Shown in pieces: positions 8,444 through 17,420 of a DNA stretch of 64,000 nt (position 1 is its first letter; the number at the start of each line of letters is the position of its first letter). Under the pieces are notes generated by a model. It saw only the letters and a list, made by a program, of their open reading frames with translations. It did no database searches and had not been told where the DNA came from. The position numbers were made by a program, and so were the translations under genes. The stretch is from contig CALSRJ010000003.1 of NCBI GenBank assembly GCA_943788725.1, forward strand, positions 682,001 to 746,000. The letters are read 5' to 3'. The stretch is from an uncultured Flavobacteriales bacterium (GTDB taxonomy: Bacteria > Bacteroidota > Bacteroidia > Flavobacteriales_G > Salibacteraceae).

Positions 8444-10932
8444 TCGTCTTTATTGCGCTTCAAATTTCGTAGAATTCCTGACTTATCGTCGGATTCATCT
8501 TCTTCTACGTAATATCCGTTGCCCGAAGTGTAGCCGTAACCATAGCCGTATCCGTACCCATAACCGTATCCGTACCCATAGCCGCCATACTGGCGACCAT
8601 AGCTTCCGTAACGCGCACGGTCTAGGTTGACGCTGTTGAGCACCACCGATAGGTTCTTGATCTTGTTCTCCACGAAGATGCGGTTGACGTTCTGTACGAA
8701 GGCTTTTTTAGAGTTCTCGCTTCGGAAGATGTAGAGTGGGTAGTCGGCCATCTTCAAACTCGTGATACCATCCGTTACCAATCCAACCGGCGGATTGTCG
8801 ATGATGATGATGTCGTAGTCTTTCTTGAGTTCCTCAATGGCTTGACTCAACTTGCCGTTGATCATCAGCTCACTCGGATTGGGCGGCACGGGACCTGCGG
8901 TTATGAAGTGCAATCCTTCCAGTTCACTCTTTCGAATGATCCCATCCAAGGTATCTCGATTGCTCAGGTAGGTACTCATGCCGTACTCGTTGGTCGTGCT
9001 GAATCCTTTGTGGATACGAGGCTTCCGCATGTCGAGATCGAGTAGGATGACGCGCTTTGAACTGTATGCCAGGATGCCCCCGAGGTTGATGGCCACGAAG
9101 GTTTTTCCTTCACCCGAGATGGTAGAGGTTACTGCAATCACCTTTTTCTCGCCCTTGGATTCGAAGAAGTCTAGGTTGGTACGCAGGCTCCGGAAGGATT
9201 CTGCCATGACCGATTTTGGATTCTTGTCGACGATCAACTGGGAGAGGGGAATGTTCTTACTGTACTTGGGGACAACACCTAGTAGGCTGATCTGTGGATT
9301 GATCAAGCGGGAGAGGTCGTGAACTCCATTGAGTTCGTTGTTGAGCAGGTAACGTCCTGCGATGACCAGCAGCATGAATATCAAGGACCCTGAGATGGAC
9401 GAAAGGTAGATGACAGCTCTTCTCGGACTGACGGAGTCTTGTGGAATCTTGGCCCTGCTCAGTACCCGGTTTTCAGAAACGAAGCCTGCTTCGGAAATCG
9501 AGTACTCTGTCTTCTTCTCGAGGAGTAGGGTGTAGTACTTTTCATTGGAATTGAATACCCTTTCAAGGCGGGCGTACTCGATTTCTTTGCTCGGGAGGTT
9601 GACGAAATTCTGCTCGATCTCATCGATCTTTGAGCTGGTAGTATTGACCCCGTTCATGAATTTTTCCTCCAAGGCATCCAGGCTTCTGAGGATGAGGGTT
9701 TTCTGGGTCTCGATTTGCTGATCGTAAATCATGATCGTCGGGTTCTCTTGGGTTGCCGACGTCAATTGATTGTTGCGACGCATCACCATGTCTTGCAAGC
9801 GAACGATCTGCGACTCCACTTTTTGCTCAAACTCTGAGCCGGCCAAAACAGGCATCAATTCATTGATGTCCACACCCGTATTCTCTCGATCGATGTTCTT
9901 TTTCAGCTGCTTTAAGAGGTCTACATGGATTTGCAAGGCGGCTTTGTCTTGCTCTAGGTCATTCAGGCGGTTGATGTATGTGCGAGCTATGTCATCGTTG
10001 TCGGCGAGTCGGTTTTCCTTTTTGAAGTCTCGAATGAGTGATTCCGAGTCCTTCAGGCGGGTGTAAACTTCTCCGAGTTGTTCGTTGATGAACTTGAGGA
10101 TCTTCAAGGCGCTCTGGCTTTGGCGTTCCTTGTCGTACTCCATGTACTCAGCGGCGATTCGATCTGCGATGGTCGCTGCCTTAGCCGCATCGTTGTTTTG
10201 CACCGTGATGCGCACGGTTTTCGCAGAAGCGTTCAACAAATCAATGCGGTAATTTGGATAGAGTGAACGCAGGTTTGCAAAAGGCGTATTGATCGTGAAG
10301 AAGTAGGAGTTCTCACCGTAGTCTGGAGAGTTCAAGAAGTTGGATATGAAACGGTCCGTCACTTGGAAAACGATGCCCTCAGCTTCTACCGTATCACCCA
10401 CTACAAAAGGGATAACGGCATCCTTTGATCGCGGCAAGGTAATCGTGCCGTTGTTTTCCGTTTCAAATTCGATGTAGATCGGACGGTCGTAAAGCAGCGG
10501 ATCCAAGTTGGCATATTTGATATCGTACGGACTGTTTCGGAAACGTTCGTTGCGGAGGATCTCGCCTTCTGCGTAATAGCTGATGCTGAGGTCTAGGTTT
10601 TCGATAACGCGTTTGAAGAACTCCTCTGAACGCAGCAATTCTATGTCTTTGGAAATGTCTTCTGATTCGCGGAATTCCTGCACGTTGAGCAAGCGATTGG
10701 CTTGGTTTTCCTTCACGATCTGGATCACGCTCGATGCCTCATAGACTGGCTGCGTATAGTGGATATACGTAAAGGCTCCACCCATGAACAATGCGAGGAT
10801 CAACACCATCCAATACCAGCTGTTACGCAGGATATGGATCAGCAGGCCTAGGTCAAAGTCGATGCTTTGACTTCCATCGGGGTTACTGCCCGCGGGTGCT
10901 TCGTGTGTTGGGTTGGCGATCGGAGCGTCCAT
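8440..10932 (-). CDS. Wzc-like polysaccharide co-polymerase with BY-kinase domain
   Basis: An 830-residue inner-membrane protein controlling chain length and export of capsule or exopolysaccharide. It has an N-terminal Wzz domain with a first membrane helix near residues 36-56, a long coiled periplasmic region, and a second helix near residues 500-525. The cytoplasmic bacterial tyrosine kinase domain shows Walker A TISGEGKT near residue 605, Walker A' LLDLDMRKP and Walker B IIIDNPPVG. The C-terminus has an unusual Gly-Tyr repeat tail (near residues 778-800), the place where these kinases autophosphorylate. It starts 6 bp after the wza-like gene. Function is secure; the name is by homology. 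Confidence 0.93.
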   Translation of the reverse strand: MDAPIANPTHEAPAGSNPDGSQSIDFDLGLLIHILRNSWYWMVLILALFMGGAFTYIHYTQPVYEASSVIQIVKENQANRLLNVQEFRESEDISKDIELLRSEEFFKRVIENLDLSISYYAEGEILRNERFRNSPYDIKYANLDPLLYDRPIYIEFETENNGTITLPRSKDAVIPFVVGDTVEAEGIVFQVTDRFISNFLNSPDYGENSYFFTINTPFANLRSLYPNYRIDLLNASAKTVRITVQNNDAAKAATIADRIAAEYMEYDKERQSQSALKILKFINEQLGEVYTRLKDSESLIRDFKKENRLADNDDIARTYINRLNDLEQDKAALQIHVDLLKQLKKNIDRENTGVDINELMPVLAGSEFEQKVESQIVRLQDMVMRRNNQLTSATQENPTIMIYDQQIETQKTLILRSLDALEEKFMNGVNTTSSKIDEIEQNFVNLPSKEIEYARLERVFNSNEKYYTLLLEKKTEYSISEAGFVSENRVLSRAKIPQDSVSPRRAVIYLSSISGSLIFMLLVIAGRYLLNNELNGVHDLSRLINPQISLLGVVPKYSKNIPLSQLIVDKNPKSVMAESFRSLRTNLDFFESKGEKKVIAVTSTISGEGKTFVAINLGGILAYSSKRVILLDLDMRKPRIHKGFSTTNEYGMSTYLSNRDTLDGIIRKSELEGLHFITAGPVPPNPSELMINGKLSQAIEELKKDYDIIIIDNPPVGLVTDGITSLKMADYPLYIFRSENSKKAFVQNVNRIFVENKIKNLSVVLNSVNLDRARYGSYGRQYGGYGYGYGYGYGYGYGYGYTSGNGYYVEEDESDDKSGILRNLKRNKDE

Positions 10933-10938
10933 GCTGGA

Positions 10939-11730
10939 TTAGGGCGTGTTGGTGACTTGGACGATCAAGAAATAGGTCACGATAAGTGAAGAGAAGAGTC
11001 CAAGGATGGATGACGTAGTCTGAAGGATTTGCTTTCCTGCGAAATACGATGGCTCCACGTATATAATGTCGTTGGCTCGTACGTAGACCAGGTTGGCTTC
11101 CTTCATGCCTTCGACCGTACTTAGGTCCAAACGAAATACTTGTGGGTTGTCTAGGTTGCCGCGTAAGACTTTGATCTTATGCGCTTTACCGCCAGATGAA
11201 ATACCGCCCGATAAGGCGAGCGCTTCGATGATGGTGGTGTACTCGTTCTGGATGTTGATCACCTGAGCAGCCCCGCCTGCACCGGGGTATACGATGACCC
11301 TTCGGTTGTTGACTTGCAGCATCACAAACGGATCGTTGTAGTAATTGCTGTACTTGTCTTCCAGAAAGGTTTCCGCCTCTTTTAGGTTCAGTCCAGCCAC
11401 TTTTGCTCGACCGATGATCGGAAGGTTGAGGGAGCTGTCTGCCTCGATCAGGTAGGTGAAAGCGTTTTGGTTGTTTAAACCAGCATTGACCCGCGAGCCA
11501 TCGTCGAGGGAAGTAAGGTCAATGATCTTGAATCCCTGATTGGAAAAAAGTCGGAACATGAGGATGTCACCGGGCTGGATGATGTAGTCATCAGGGATCG
11601 TATCGCTGGCCAAAGCATATGGGTAGTCTCTCTTGGTTTTGAGCATTACGCTAGGATCGAAGAGTCTACAGCTCGACATTAATCCTGCAAACAAGAGCAA
11701 GGCGATGAGGGTTTTGGGTTGAATTTTCAT
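10939..11730 (-). CDS. Wza-like polysaccharide export lipoprotein
   Basis: A 263-residue outer-membrane export protein. Started at the ATG at 11730 it has a good lipoprotein signal peptide (MKIQPKTLIALLLFAG then LMSSC). An in-frame ATG at 11757 would add nine residues and lies at or before a possible promoter, so it is not preferred. Polysaccharide-export and SLBB-type segments are visible: DYIIQPGDILMFRLFSN near residues 46-62, DSSLNLPIIGRAKVAGL, YNDPFVMLQVNNRRVIVYPG and ALSGGI. The C-terminus has a hydrophobic stretch (ILGLFSSLIVTYFLIVQV) that could cross the outer membrane. It sits directly upstream of the wzc-like gene, the usual pair. Confidence 0.92.
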   Translation of the reverse strand: MKIQPKTLIALLLFAGLMSSCRLFDPSVMLKTKRDYPYALASDTIPDDYIIQPGDILMFRLFSNQGFKIIDLTSLDDGSRVNAGLNNQNAFTYLIEADSSLNLPIIGRAKVAGLNLKEAETFLEDKYSNYYNDPFVMLQVNNRRVIVYPGAGGAAQVINIQNEYTTIIEALALSGGISSGGKAHKIKVLRGNLDNPQVFRLDLSTVEGMKEANLVYVRANDIIYVEPSYFAGKQILQTTSSILGLFSSLIVTYFLIVQVTNTP

Positions 11731-11749
11731 GTTCTTAGAAAGCACTTTG

Positions 11750-11764
11750 AATTGCAAAGTAAAT
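11750..11764 (-). promoter_or_regulatory. Possible -7 element before the wza-like gene
   Basis: On the minus strand this reads TTTACTTTGCAATTC. The core TTACTTTG differs from the Bacteroidota TAnnTTTG by one base. No clear TTTG stands 19-21 bp upstream. If used, transcription would start about 14 bp before the ATG at 11730, which favours that start. The only other gap here is 24 bp after the GT4 gene, so read-through from upstream is equally possible. Confidence 0.3.
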
Positions 11765-11781
11765 GTTTTTTTAGTTCGGTT

Positions 11782-12996
11782 TTACAGAATTCCTTTTTCG
11801 CGCAGTAGGGTGTGGTACAGGTTTTTCATATCCTCTACCAGTCGATTGAAACTGTATTGTTCAACCACATGCGCCTTGCCCACTTTGCCCATTGCATGCC
11901 TGCGCCTTGGATCTTCGATGAGGCGCTGCAAGTGAACAACCATGCGTCGGGTGTCTCCCACTTCACAAAGCAGGGCAGAGCCACCTTCAACCACGATGTC
12001 TTCGATTCCTCCAACACGCGTTGAGACTACTGGTTTTTCGGCAGCTTGCGCCTCAATTAGACTTACCGGTGTACCTTCATTGAGAGAGGTGAGTGCCACC
12101 ACGTCCAATCCGGCAATCGCAATGTCCACTTCCTTGATCCAAGAAGTGAATGCGAGGGGGGCATCTTGTGTCGGAGGTTCCATCCACGTGTATCCGAGGC
12201 CTATTTTTTCGCAGTATCCCCTTAAGTCAGCATCCAGCTCTCCGCCTCCTACGATAAAGAAGCGTGCCTGGGGGTGCGTTTTGGATAGGGAATAGATGGC
12301 GTCGATGAACATATGGTGGTTCTTAATCGGTACCAATCTCCCGATGACACCGATCGCGACGTGTTCATCTGTCAGTTCGTACTGCGTTCTAAACGCTTCG
12401 CGCTTTTGCGCTTGATCTTCTTGGAACCTACGCAGGTCAAATCCGAGGGGGATGACTTCGATCTTTTCTTGCCGAGCAATTCTGTGCAAGGCCCCGAGCT
12501 CATACCGCTGAATGTCGCTGATGGCAATGATGCGCGTGGATCGCTTTGCCAAATAGCGTTCAATGCGCTTGTACACGTAGGTAGTGAAGGTGTTGAAGTA
12601 AGAGTGGAATACGTGTCCGTGAAAAGTGTGCAAGATGATCGGCACGCCGTTGCGGTGTGCTGCTAGTCGTCCGAGCGTGCCTGCCTTGGAAGCGTGGGTG
12701 TGTAGGATGTGCGGACGGTAGGCTTGAATGATGGCCTCAATCTCTCGGTAGGCCTTTAGGTCGTGCGCAGGTGAGACGCTGCGTTTCATCTCAGAAATGA
12801 TGATGGGTTCAATCTCTAAGCGTTGCAGAATGAATTCCGAAGACGCTTCACTCTCGTCCTTGAGCCCGCCCACCAATTTGGTCTCGAACGGATGCTCAAG
12901 GTAGCGCGTTAGGTAGGCAACGTTGAACGTGGGGCCGCCTAGGTTGAATCGATTGATGATTCTGAGTATGCGTATCTTTTCCTTTCCCTCGCTCAT
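11782..12996 (-). CDS. Glycosyltransferase family 4
   Basis: A 404-residue GT-B glycosyltransferase. The N-terminal domain begins RILRIINRFNLGGPTFNVAYL. The C-terminal nucleotide-sugar domain has GVIGRLVPIKNHHMFIDA, FIVGGGELD and the E-x7-E motif in SLNEGTPVSLIEAQAAEKPVV. The start is the ATG at 12996, which overlaps the upstream asparagine synthase stop in an ATGA junction; longer readings run through that gene's coding sequence and are rejected. Likely role: adding a sugar to the lipid-linked repeat unit made by this polysaccharide block. Donor and acceptor are unknown. Confidence 0.88.
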   Translation of the reverse strand: MSEGKEKIRILRIINRFNLGGPTFNVAYLTRYLEHPFETKLVGGLKDESEASSEFILQRLEIEPIIISEMKRSVSPAHDLKAYREIEAIIQAYRPHILHTHASKAGTLGRLAAHRNGVPIILHTFHGHVFHSYFNTFTTYVYKRIERYLAKRSTRIIAISDIQRYELGALHRIARQEKIEVIPLGFDLRRFQEDQAQKREAFRTQYELTDEHVAIGVIGRLVPIKNHHMFIDAIYSLSKTHPQARFFIVGGGELDADLRGYCEKIGLGYTWMEPPTQDAPLAFTSWIKEVDIAIAGLDVVALTSLNEGTPVSLIEAQAAEKPVVSTRVGGIEDIVVEGGSALLCEVGDTRRMVVHLQRLIEDPRRRHAMGKVGKAHVVEQYSFNRLVEDMKNLYHTLLREKGIL

Positions 12997-14924
12997 TGCA
13001 TGTACTTCTTGTACCATGACTGAAATACCACGAATGCCCAAGCGCTTGCTGGAGCATCGCCAGGATTGTTGGAATACAATTTCCTTCTCAAGCTCGAAAC
13101 AGCATCTGGATTGAACAGGCCTTGCGCTTCGAGTAGCTCTTCGTCTTCGCTCAGCTCGATGAAGCGTTGTTTCATTGGACCTCGGAACCAATCCAACAGG
13201 GGGACTTCAAAGCCTTTTTTCTTTCTTGAGAAGACCTCCGCAGGCAACACATCGCGGTAGCTGTCTTGCAGGATTTTCTTTTTCATGCCATGGTTCACCT
13301 TAAACATGACGGGAAGACGAAAGGCATGCTTGACCACATGCTGATCAAGCATAGGAGTTCTCACTTCGAGCGAATGCGCCATAGACATCGAATCTACCTT
13401 GTAGAGCATGTCATTGGGCAAGACCATCAGCGTGTCACTCAACAAAACTTCGTTCAGGGTTCCCTGCTTCGAAATGTGTTTCAGGAGGTTGTCTTTTCGC
13501 TTTTTAAAAGCATGCGCATCGTCTGATAAGCGTTGATCTCTGACGAGCATGGGTTCTTGAAAAAAGTAATTGGCCTCTTCTTCCGTAAGGATCCCCGCCC
13601 ATCGCCAGTAACGATCGCGGTGCGAGAGTTGGTAGCCGTCTGCGAATTTTTTAAGTTGGCGCACCGTGTTTCCAATGCGACCATTACGTGAGGCAGGCAA
13701 TCGATCCCAAAGGCCTTTCATGTTTCCTACGGAATGTTCGAGCAGCTTCGCGTTTCGGATCTGAAATTCAGCGCCGTGTTTGTGATACCCCCCAAAGAGC
13801 TCATCGCCACCGTCGCCACTGAGGGCTACCTTGACGTGTTGGCGCGTATACTTGGCGAGCAGGTTGACGTTCAAGGCGGAGGAATCCGCAAAAGGTTCGT
13901 CTAGGTGCTCCAGCACTTGCTCTGCGGAATCCAAGAGCTCTTCATTACGCACATTGAACATGTGGTGCTTTACGCCCAGGTGCTTGGCTACGCGCTGTGC
14001 ATATTGCGTTTCGTCAAAGTAAGGTTGGTCCGGAAAACCAAGGCTGAAGGATTCGATGTCGGTTTTCTCTTCCGACGCAAGGGCCGTGATGATGCTCGAA
14101 TCGATTCCACCGCTTAAGAAGGTTCCCACTGGAACATCGGCGACAAGCCTGCGTCTAACCGACTCTCGCATGAAACGCTTCAGGACCTTTTGCGCTTGCT
14201 TGTAGTCGTGCGCACTCAAGTCCTTTTCCTCACTTGGGTCATACGGAATCGTATACCATTTTGTCTTATCGGTCTGGATGGATTGACCGCTCCAAGTCAC
14301 TTTGATCGAGTGTCCCGGCTCCAACTTGTAGTAATTACAAAGGATGGTATTGGGTGCGGGGATGTAGTTGAACTTGAAATAGGTAAAGAGCGAAACCTTG
14401 TCGATCTGCTTTTCAAATCCCATTTTCATCAAGGTCCGTAGTTCGGATGCGAAACCGAAGCTCTTATCATTCTTGAAGTAGAGGAGAGGTTTGATGCCAA
14501 ACCGGTCCCTGGCCAGGAAGACTGTCTTTTCTCTTCGATCGTACATTCCAAAAGCAAAAAAACCATTCAACTTAGGGAGGCAGGCTTCGCCAAAATGAAG
14601 GTAGAGCACCAGCAATACTTCCGTGTCGCTTTGGGTCTTGAAGCGGTAGCCGAGTTGTTCGCACTCTTGCCGGAGTTCCTTGTAGTTATAAATCTCACCG
14701 TTGAATACGAGCGTGTAGCGACCGCTGAGGTCGGTCATCGGTTGATGCGAGCGTTTGTCGAGGTCGATGATGGACAGCCGCGCGTGCCCTAAGGCTACTG
14801 GAGGCTCAATCAGGTGTGCTTCATGGTCGGGACCCCGATGTGCAAGGGTATGGGTCAGGGCCCTGAGGTCCTTGAAGGCCGCTGTGTCCTTACTGAGTTC
14901 TATCCGTCCGAGGATGCCACACAT
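12993..14924 (-). CDS. asnB: Asparagine synthase (glutamine-hydrolysing) of polysaccharide-cluster type
   Basis: A 643-residue two-domain amidotransferase. The N-terminal class II glutaminase starts MCGILG, so Cys2 becomes the nucleophile, followed by HRGPDHE, LGHARLSIIDL and FNGEIYNY. The C-terminal synthetase has the PP-loop FLSGGIDSS (near residues 269-277), then SGDGGDELFGGY. This longer subtype is often found in exopolysaccharide and surface-glycan clusters, where it may amidate a sugar or a precursor instead of serving general asparagine supply. It overlaps the GT4 start by 4 bp and begins 18 bp after the DUF2064 gene. Enzyme class is sure; acceptor is inferred. Confidence 0.92.
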   Translation of the reverse strand: MCGILGRIELSKDTAAFKDLRALTHTLAHRGPDHEAHLIEPPVALGHARLSIIDLDKRSHQPMTDLSGRYTLVFNGEIYNYKELRQECEQLGYRFKTQSDTEVLLVLYLHFGEACLPKLNGFFAFGMYDRREKTVFLARDRFGIKPLLYFKNDKSFGFASELRTLMKMGFEKQIDKVSLFTYFKFNYIPAPNTILCNYYKLEPGHSIKVTWSGQSIQTDKTKWYTIPYDPSEEKDLSAHDYKQAQKVLKRFMRESVRRRLVADVPVGTFLSGGIDSSIITALASEEKTDIESFSLGFPDQPYFDETQYAQRVAKHLGVKHHMFNVRNEELLDSAEQVLEHLDEPFADSSALNVNLLAKYTRQHVKVALSGDGGDELFGGYHKHGAEFQIRNAKLLEHSVGNMKGLWDRLPASRNGRIGNTVRQLKKFADGYQLSHRDRYWRWAGILTEEEANYFFQEPMLVRDQRLSDDAHAFKKRKDNLLKHISKQGTLNEVLLSDTLMVLPNDMLYKVDSMSMAHSLEVRTPMLDQHVVKHAFRLPVMFKVNHGMKKKILQDSYRDVLPAEVFSRKKKGFEVPLLDWFRGPMKQRFIELSEDEELLEAQGLFNPDAVSSLRRKLYSNNPGDAPASAWAFVVFQSWYKKYMQ

Positions 14925-14942
14925 CGTTACAAAGTAGCAGAT

Positions 14943-15566
14943 TTAAAACCAGTCTTCCCCTTTCTGTTCGGGGAACTTATCAAGACCTTCCAAGTCCTCG
15001 GCCGTGTCGATGTCGTTCAATGTTTTGAGCAGGTAATATTTTCCGTTCATCTTCTTCAGATCCAGGATAGTATCCATCAAAAGGTCAGGCGTGCTCCATT
15101 CCTTGTCTTCAAAGAGGGTCGGAAAGAATTTTTTCATGCCCAGGAGGTAGTATCCACCATCCTTAGCAGGGCCGATGACAACATCGTTGTTCTCCAATAC
15201 CGCAAACGCCTCTTTGATCATGTAGGTCTCGAGTTCCAAACAATCGCTACCGATGATGATGACCCTTTGTTTTCCTTCTGCAAATGCCTCTGCAAATGCG
15301 TTTTGCATCCGCTCTCCCAAGTCAGTGCCATTCTGCAGACGTTTTCCAAAGAGCATGTTGTCCCACAGATCGTTGTTGTCAATGGCCTCGGAGTAGTAGA
15401 CCATTTTGTCTGCGTTGAGCTGCTTGGTAATCTCTCGTGTGTAGATCAGCAATTTGTGGTAGATGTTCATCGCTTGCTCGTCTCCAAGATCAGCAGCCAG
15501 TCGCGTTTTTACCTGGCCTTTCTCCAGGTTCTTCACAAAAATGATGAGTCGATCGTTGTCTGTCAC
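14943..15566 (-). CDS. DUF2064/TIGR04282-type glycosyltransferase (arsenosugar-associated)
   Basis: A 207-residue GT-A-like protein. The start is a GTG at 15566, ten bp after the arsS stop; upstream in-frame sequence belongs to arsS. Family marks: RLIIFVKNLEKGQVKTRLA at residues 6-24, IIIGSDCLEL, VVIGPAKDGGYYLLGM and WSTPDLL. The ORF extends upstream to an ATG at 15740, but that portion is out-of-frame arsS sequence. Pairing with an ArsS-type radical SAM gene is the usual context of this family, which is thought to attach a sugar in arsenosugar-type biosynthesis. No arsM methyltransferase gene is visible nearby. Role is from context. Confidence 0.85.
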   Translation of the reverse strand: MTDNDRLIIFVKNLEKGQVKTRLAADLGDEQAMNIYHKLLIYTREITKQLNADKMVYYSEAIDNNDLWDNMLFGKRLQNGTDLGERMQNAFAEAFAEGKQRVIIIGSDCLELETYMIKEAFAVLENNDVVIGPAKDGGYYLLGMKKFFPTLFEDKEWSTPDLLMDTILDLKKMNGKYYLLKTLNDIDTAEDLEGLDKFPEQKGEDWF

Positions 15567-15576
15567 GAAGGCAAAG

Positions 15577-16617
15577 TTACACCAATGTTCCTTGACAAGA
15601 GGAGCCTTCACCCGCAGTACAACCAAAGCAATGTTGATGAACAACAATCTCGCGATCAACGAGTTGAGCGAAGTCGAAGTCGTCAATATGGCGCCCACTA
15701 TCACGCTTGATTTCGAGGTCCAGCATCTGGTTGAAGTCACAGTCGTACAGCTTTCCGTCCCACCCTATGGAAAGGGTGTTGCGGCACATAAGACCGGCGG
15801 CAGCATTCGGGTTGAATGCATCCACCAGCTTTTGCATGTATGCCTCCAAGCGTTCAGTTTTAACGAGGCTGTCTAAAAAACGACTGATCGGAAGGTTGGA
15901 GATGCAGAAGAGGTGGTTAAAGGTGAGGTCGTGCTCCTCCTTCAATATGCGCTTGTAATCAGACTCCAAAGCGGCTTGGGGGGCAGGGAGTGAAATTCCT
16001 TGGGGGTTAAAGACGAGGTCGAGCACAAGACCCGTTTCAGGCTGTGCGTATCCAACTCGATTCAGTTGTCGAAGCGCATCGATCGAACGATGGAATACGC
16101 CAATGCCGCGCTGGCGGTCTGTATTGGCTTCGGTGTAGCACGGCAAGGATGAAATTACGCGCACCCTGTGTTTTGCAAAAAATTCCGGCATGTCGTTATA
16201 GCGAGCATTCGCAGAGAAAATGGTGAGGTTGGAACGGACGATGAGTTCGTCCACCAAAGGGCGCGCAGTCTCTACAAACCATCGAAAGTTAGGATTCATT
16301 TCAGGCGCCCCTCCAGTGAGGTCGAGGGTGGCGATGGAATGCTGGGAAAGGACGTCAACGATCTTTTCCATGGTCCCTTTAGACATCACTTCCTTGCGGT
16401 CTGGGCCGGCGTCTACGTGGCAATGCGCGCAGGTTTGGTTGCATTGATAGCCGAGGTTCAGCTGCAATACCTCCAAGTCGTTTGGCCGCAGGGGATACGC
16501 TCCGATGGCTTGCAGCCTGGATGCGAATGCGACGGTTTTAACCTCCTCCAACAGCGCCAATTGTTGACTGGGAGAGGCGAGTAGGCTGCCTGTTCTATGT
16601 AAGGTTGGTGTGGACAT
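15577..16617 (-). CDS. arsS: ArsS-like radical SAM protein (arsenosugar biosynthesis)
   Basis: A 346-residue radical SAM enzyme. The CxxxCxxC cluster motif is CNQTCAHC near residues 58-65, followed by DAGPDRKE and the GGAPEMNP SAM-binding segment near residues 100-108. The C-terminal Cys-rich domain is characteristic: CRNTLSIGWDGKLYDCDFNQ and the terminal CFGCTAGEGSSCQG. Members of this family may carry selenocysteine; here all positions are Cys and the stop is TAA. It heads the leftward run and is divergent from the tlpA-like gene, with 134 bp between. ArsS is proposed to adenosylate arsenic compounds to form arsenosugars; I infer the same role. Confidence 0.88.
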   Translation of the reverse strand: MSTPTLHRTGSLLASPSQQLALLEEVKTVAFASRLQAIGAYPLRPNDLEVLQLNLGYQCNQTCAHCHVDAGPDRKEVMSKGTMEKIVDVLSQHSIATLDLTGGAPEMNPNFRWFVETARPLVDELIVRSNLTIFSANARYNDMPEFFAKHRVRVISSLPCYTEANTDRQRGIGVFHRSIDALRQLNRVGYAQPETGLVLDLVFNPQGISLPAPQAALESDYKRILKEEHDLTFNHLFCISNLPISRFLDSLVKTERLEAYMQKLVDAFNPNAAAGLMCRNTLSIGWDGKLYDCDFNQMLDLEIKRDSGRHIDDFDFAQLVDREIVVHQHCFGCTAGEGSSCQGTLV

Positions 16618-16751
16618 CGGGCGAAGATACGGTTGGACGAGTATTGCTAATGCTGATCTATGACCATCTCAGGTCACAGCTCCTCAGGATATTGACAGAT
16701 TTTGTAATCTATCTCACACAGGGTCGTCCTTATTCAAAGCACATTTGCAGC

Positions 16752-17333
16752 GTGAATTATTTGAAGAAACACTGGGAGAAGTTCAAAGCCAAGAGTCGCT
16801 GGTCCAAGTTTACCGACGTCATCTTCCTCGCATTGATCATTATGGTTTTGACCCAAGATGGACGCATTCTCTTGCAGCGGGGCATCTTGATGAGCGGACT
16901 TTTTAGCAATGTGGAGGCCAATGCTGCAGTGCCGGTGACCGAAGCCAACTGGGATTGGCAACTGGTGGATCTTGAGGGAGAGACTCATGCGCTGGCATCC
17001 TTTGTAGGAAAGCCCATCTTCTTGAATTTTTGGGCAACGTGGTGTCCTCCTTGCAATGCGGAGATGCCATACATCGTAGATATGTCGGATGCCATGAAAG
17101 AGGATGTCGTCTTCATCATTGCGAGTTCAGAAGAACCCGAAAAGGTCAAGGCCTTCCTAGCGGATAAAGGTTGGGACATTCCGGTTTACATCATGCCATC
17201 TTATCCAACGGCAGAACTGCAGTACACGTCACTGCCCACCACCTTCGTAATCGACGCTGCTGGAACCGTAGTACACCGCTCCGAAGGAATGCGGAAATGG
17301 ACTGCGGAGAGCTTGGAGGAGATGCTGAATTAA
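16752..17333 (+). CDS. TlpA-like membrane-anchored thioredoxin
   Basis: A 193-residue protein. The GTG start at 16752 gives a short basic N-terminus followed by one membrane helix (about residues 21-34, TDVIFLALIIMVL), as expected for a periplasm-facing thioredoxin. The redox motif is WCPPC (C98, C101) in FLNFWATWCPPC, and the cis-proline segment is YTSLPTTFVID. Longer readings from 16605 lack a plausible N-terminus. Family members reduce disulfides in envelope proteins, for example during cytochrome c maturation. It is divergent from arsS and followed after 87 bp by the DUF1571-like gene. Confidence 0.85.
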   Translation: MNYLKKHWEKFKAKSRWSKFTDVIFLALIIMVLTQDGRILLQRGILMSGLFSNVEANAAVPVTEANWDWQLVDLEGETHALASFVGKPIFLNFWATWCPPCNAEMPYIVDMSDAMKEDVVFIIASSEEPEKVKAFLADKGWDIPVYIMPSYPTAELQYTSLPTTFVIDAAGTVVHRSEGMRKWTAESLEEMLN

Positions 17334-17420
17334 TATCCCCTGCTGGGATATTAGGAAGGATGTTCAAATCAAAGGAAAACTCAAGGTACACTCTGCGAGA
17401 ATTGCAGGTACATTCGCCAC

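Noticed and set aside
15577-15640. Selenocysteine in ArsS
   Set aside because: All expected positions are Cys codons and the stop is TAA, so no in-frame TGA needs explaining.
14814-15710. 298-codon rightward ORF antisense to asnB and the DUF2064 gene
   Set aside because: It lies fully opposite genes with clear family motifs and shows no domain of its own.
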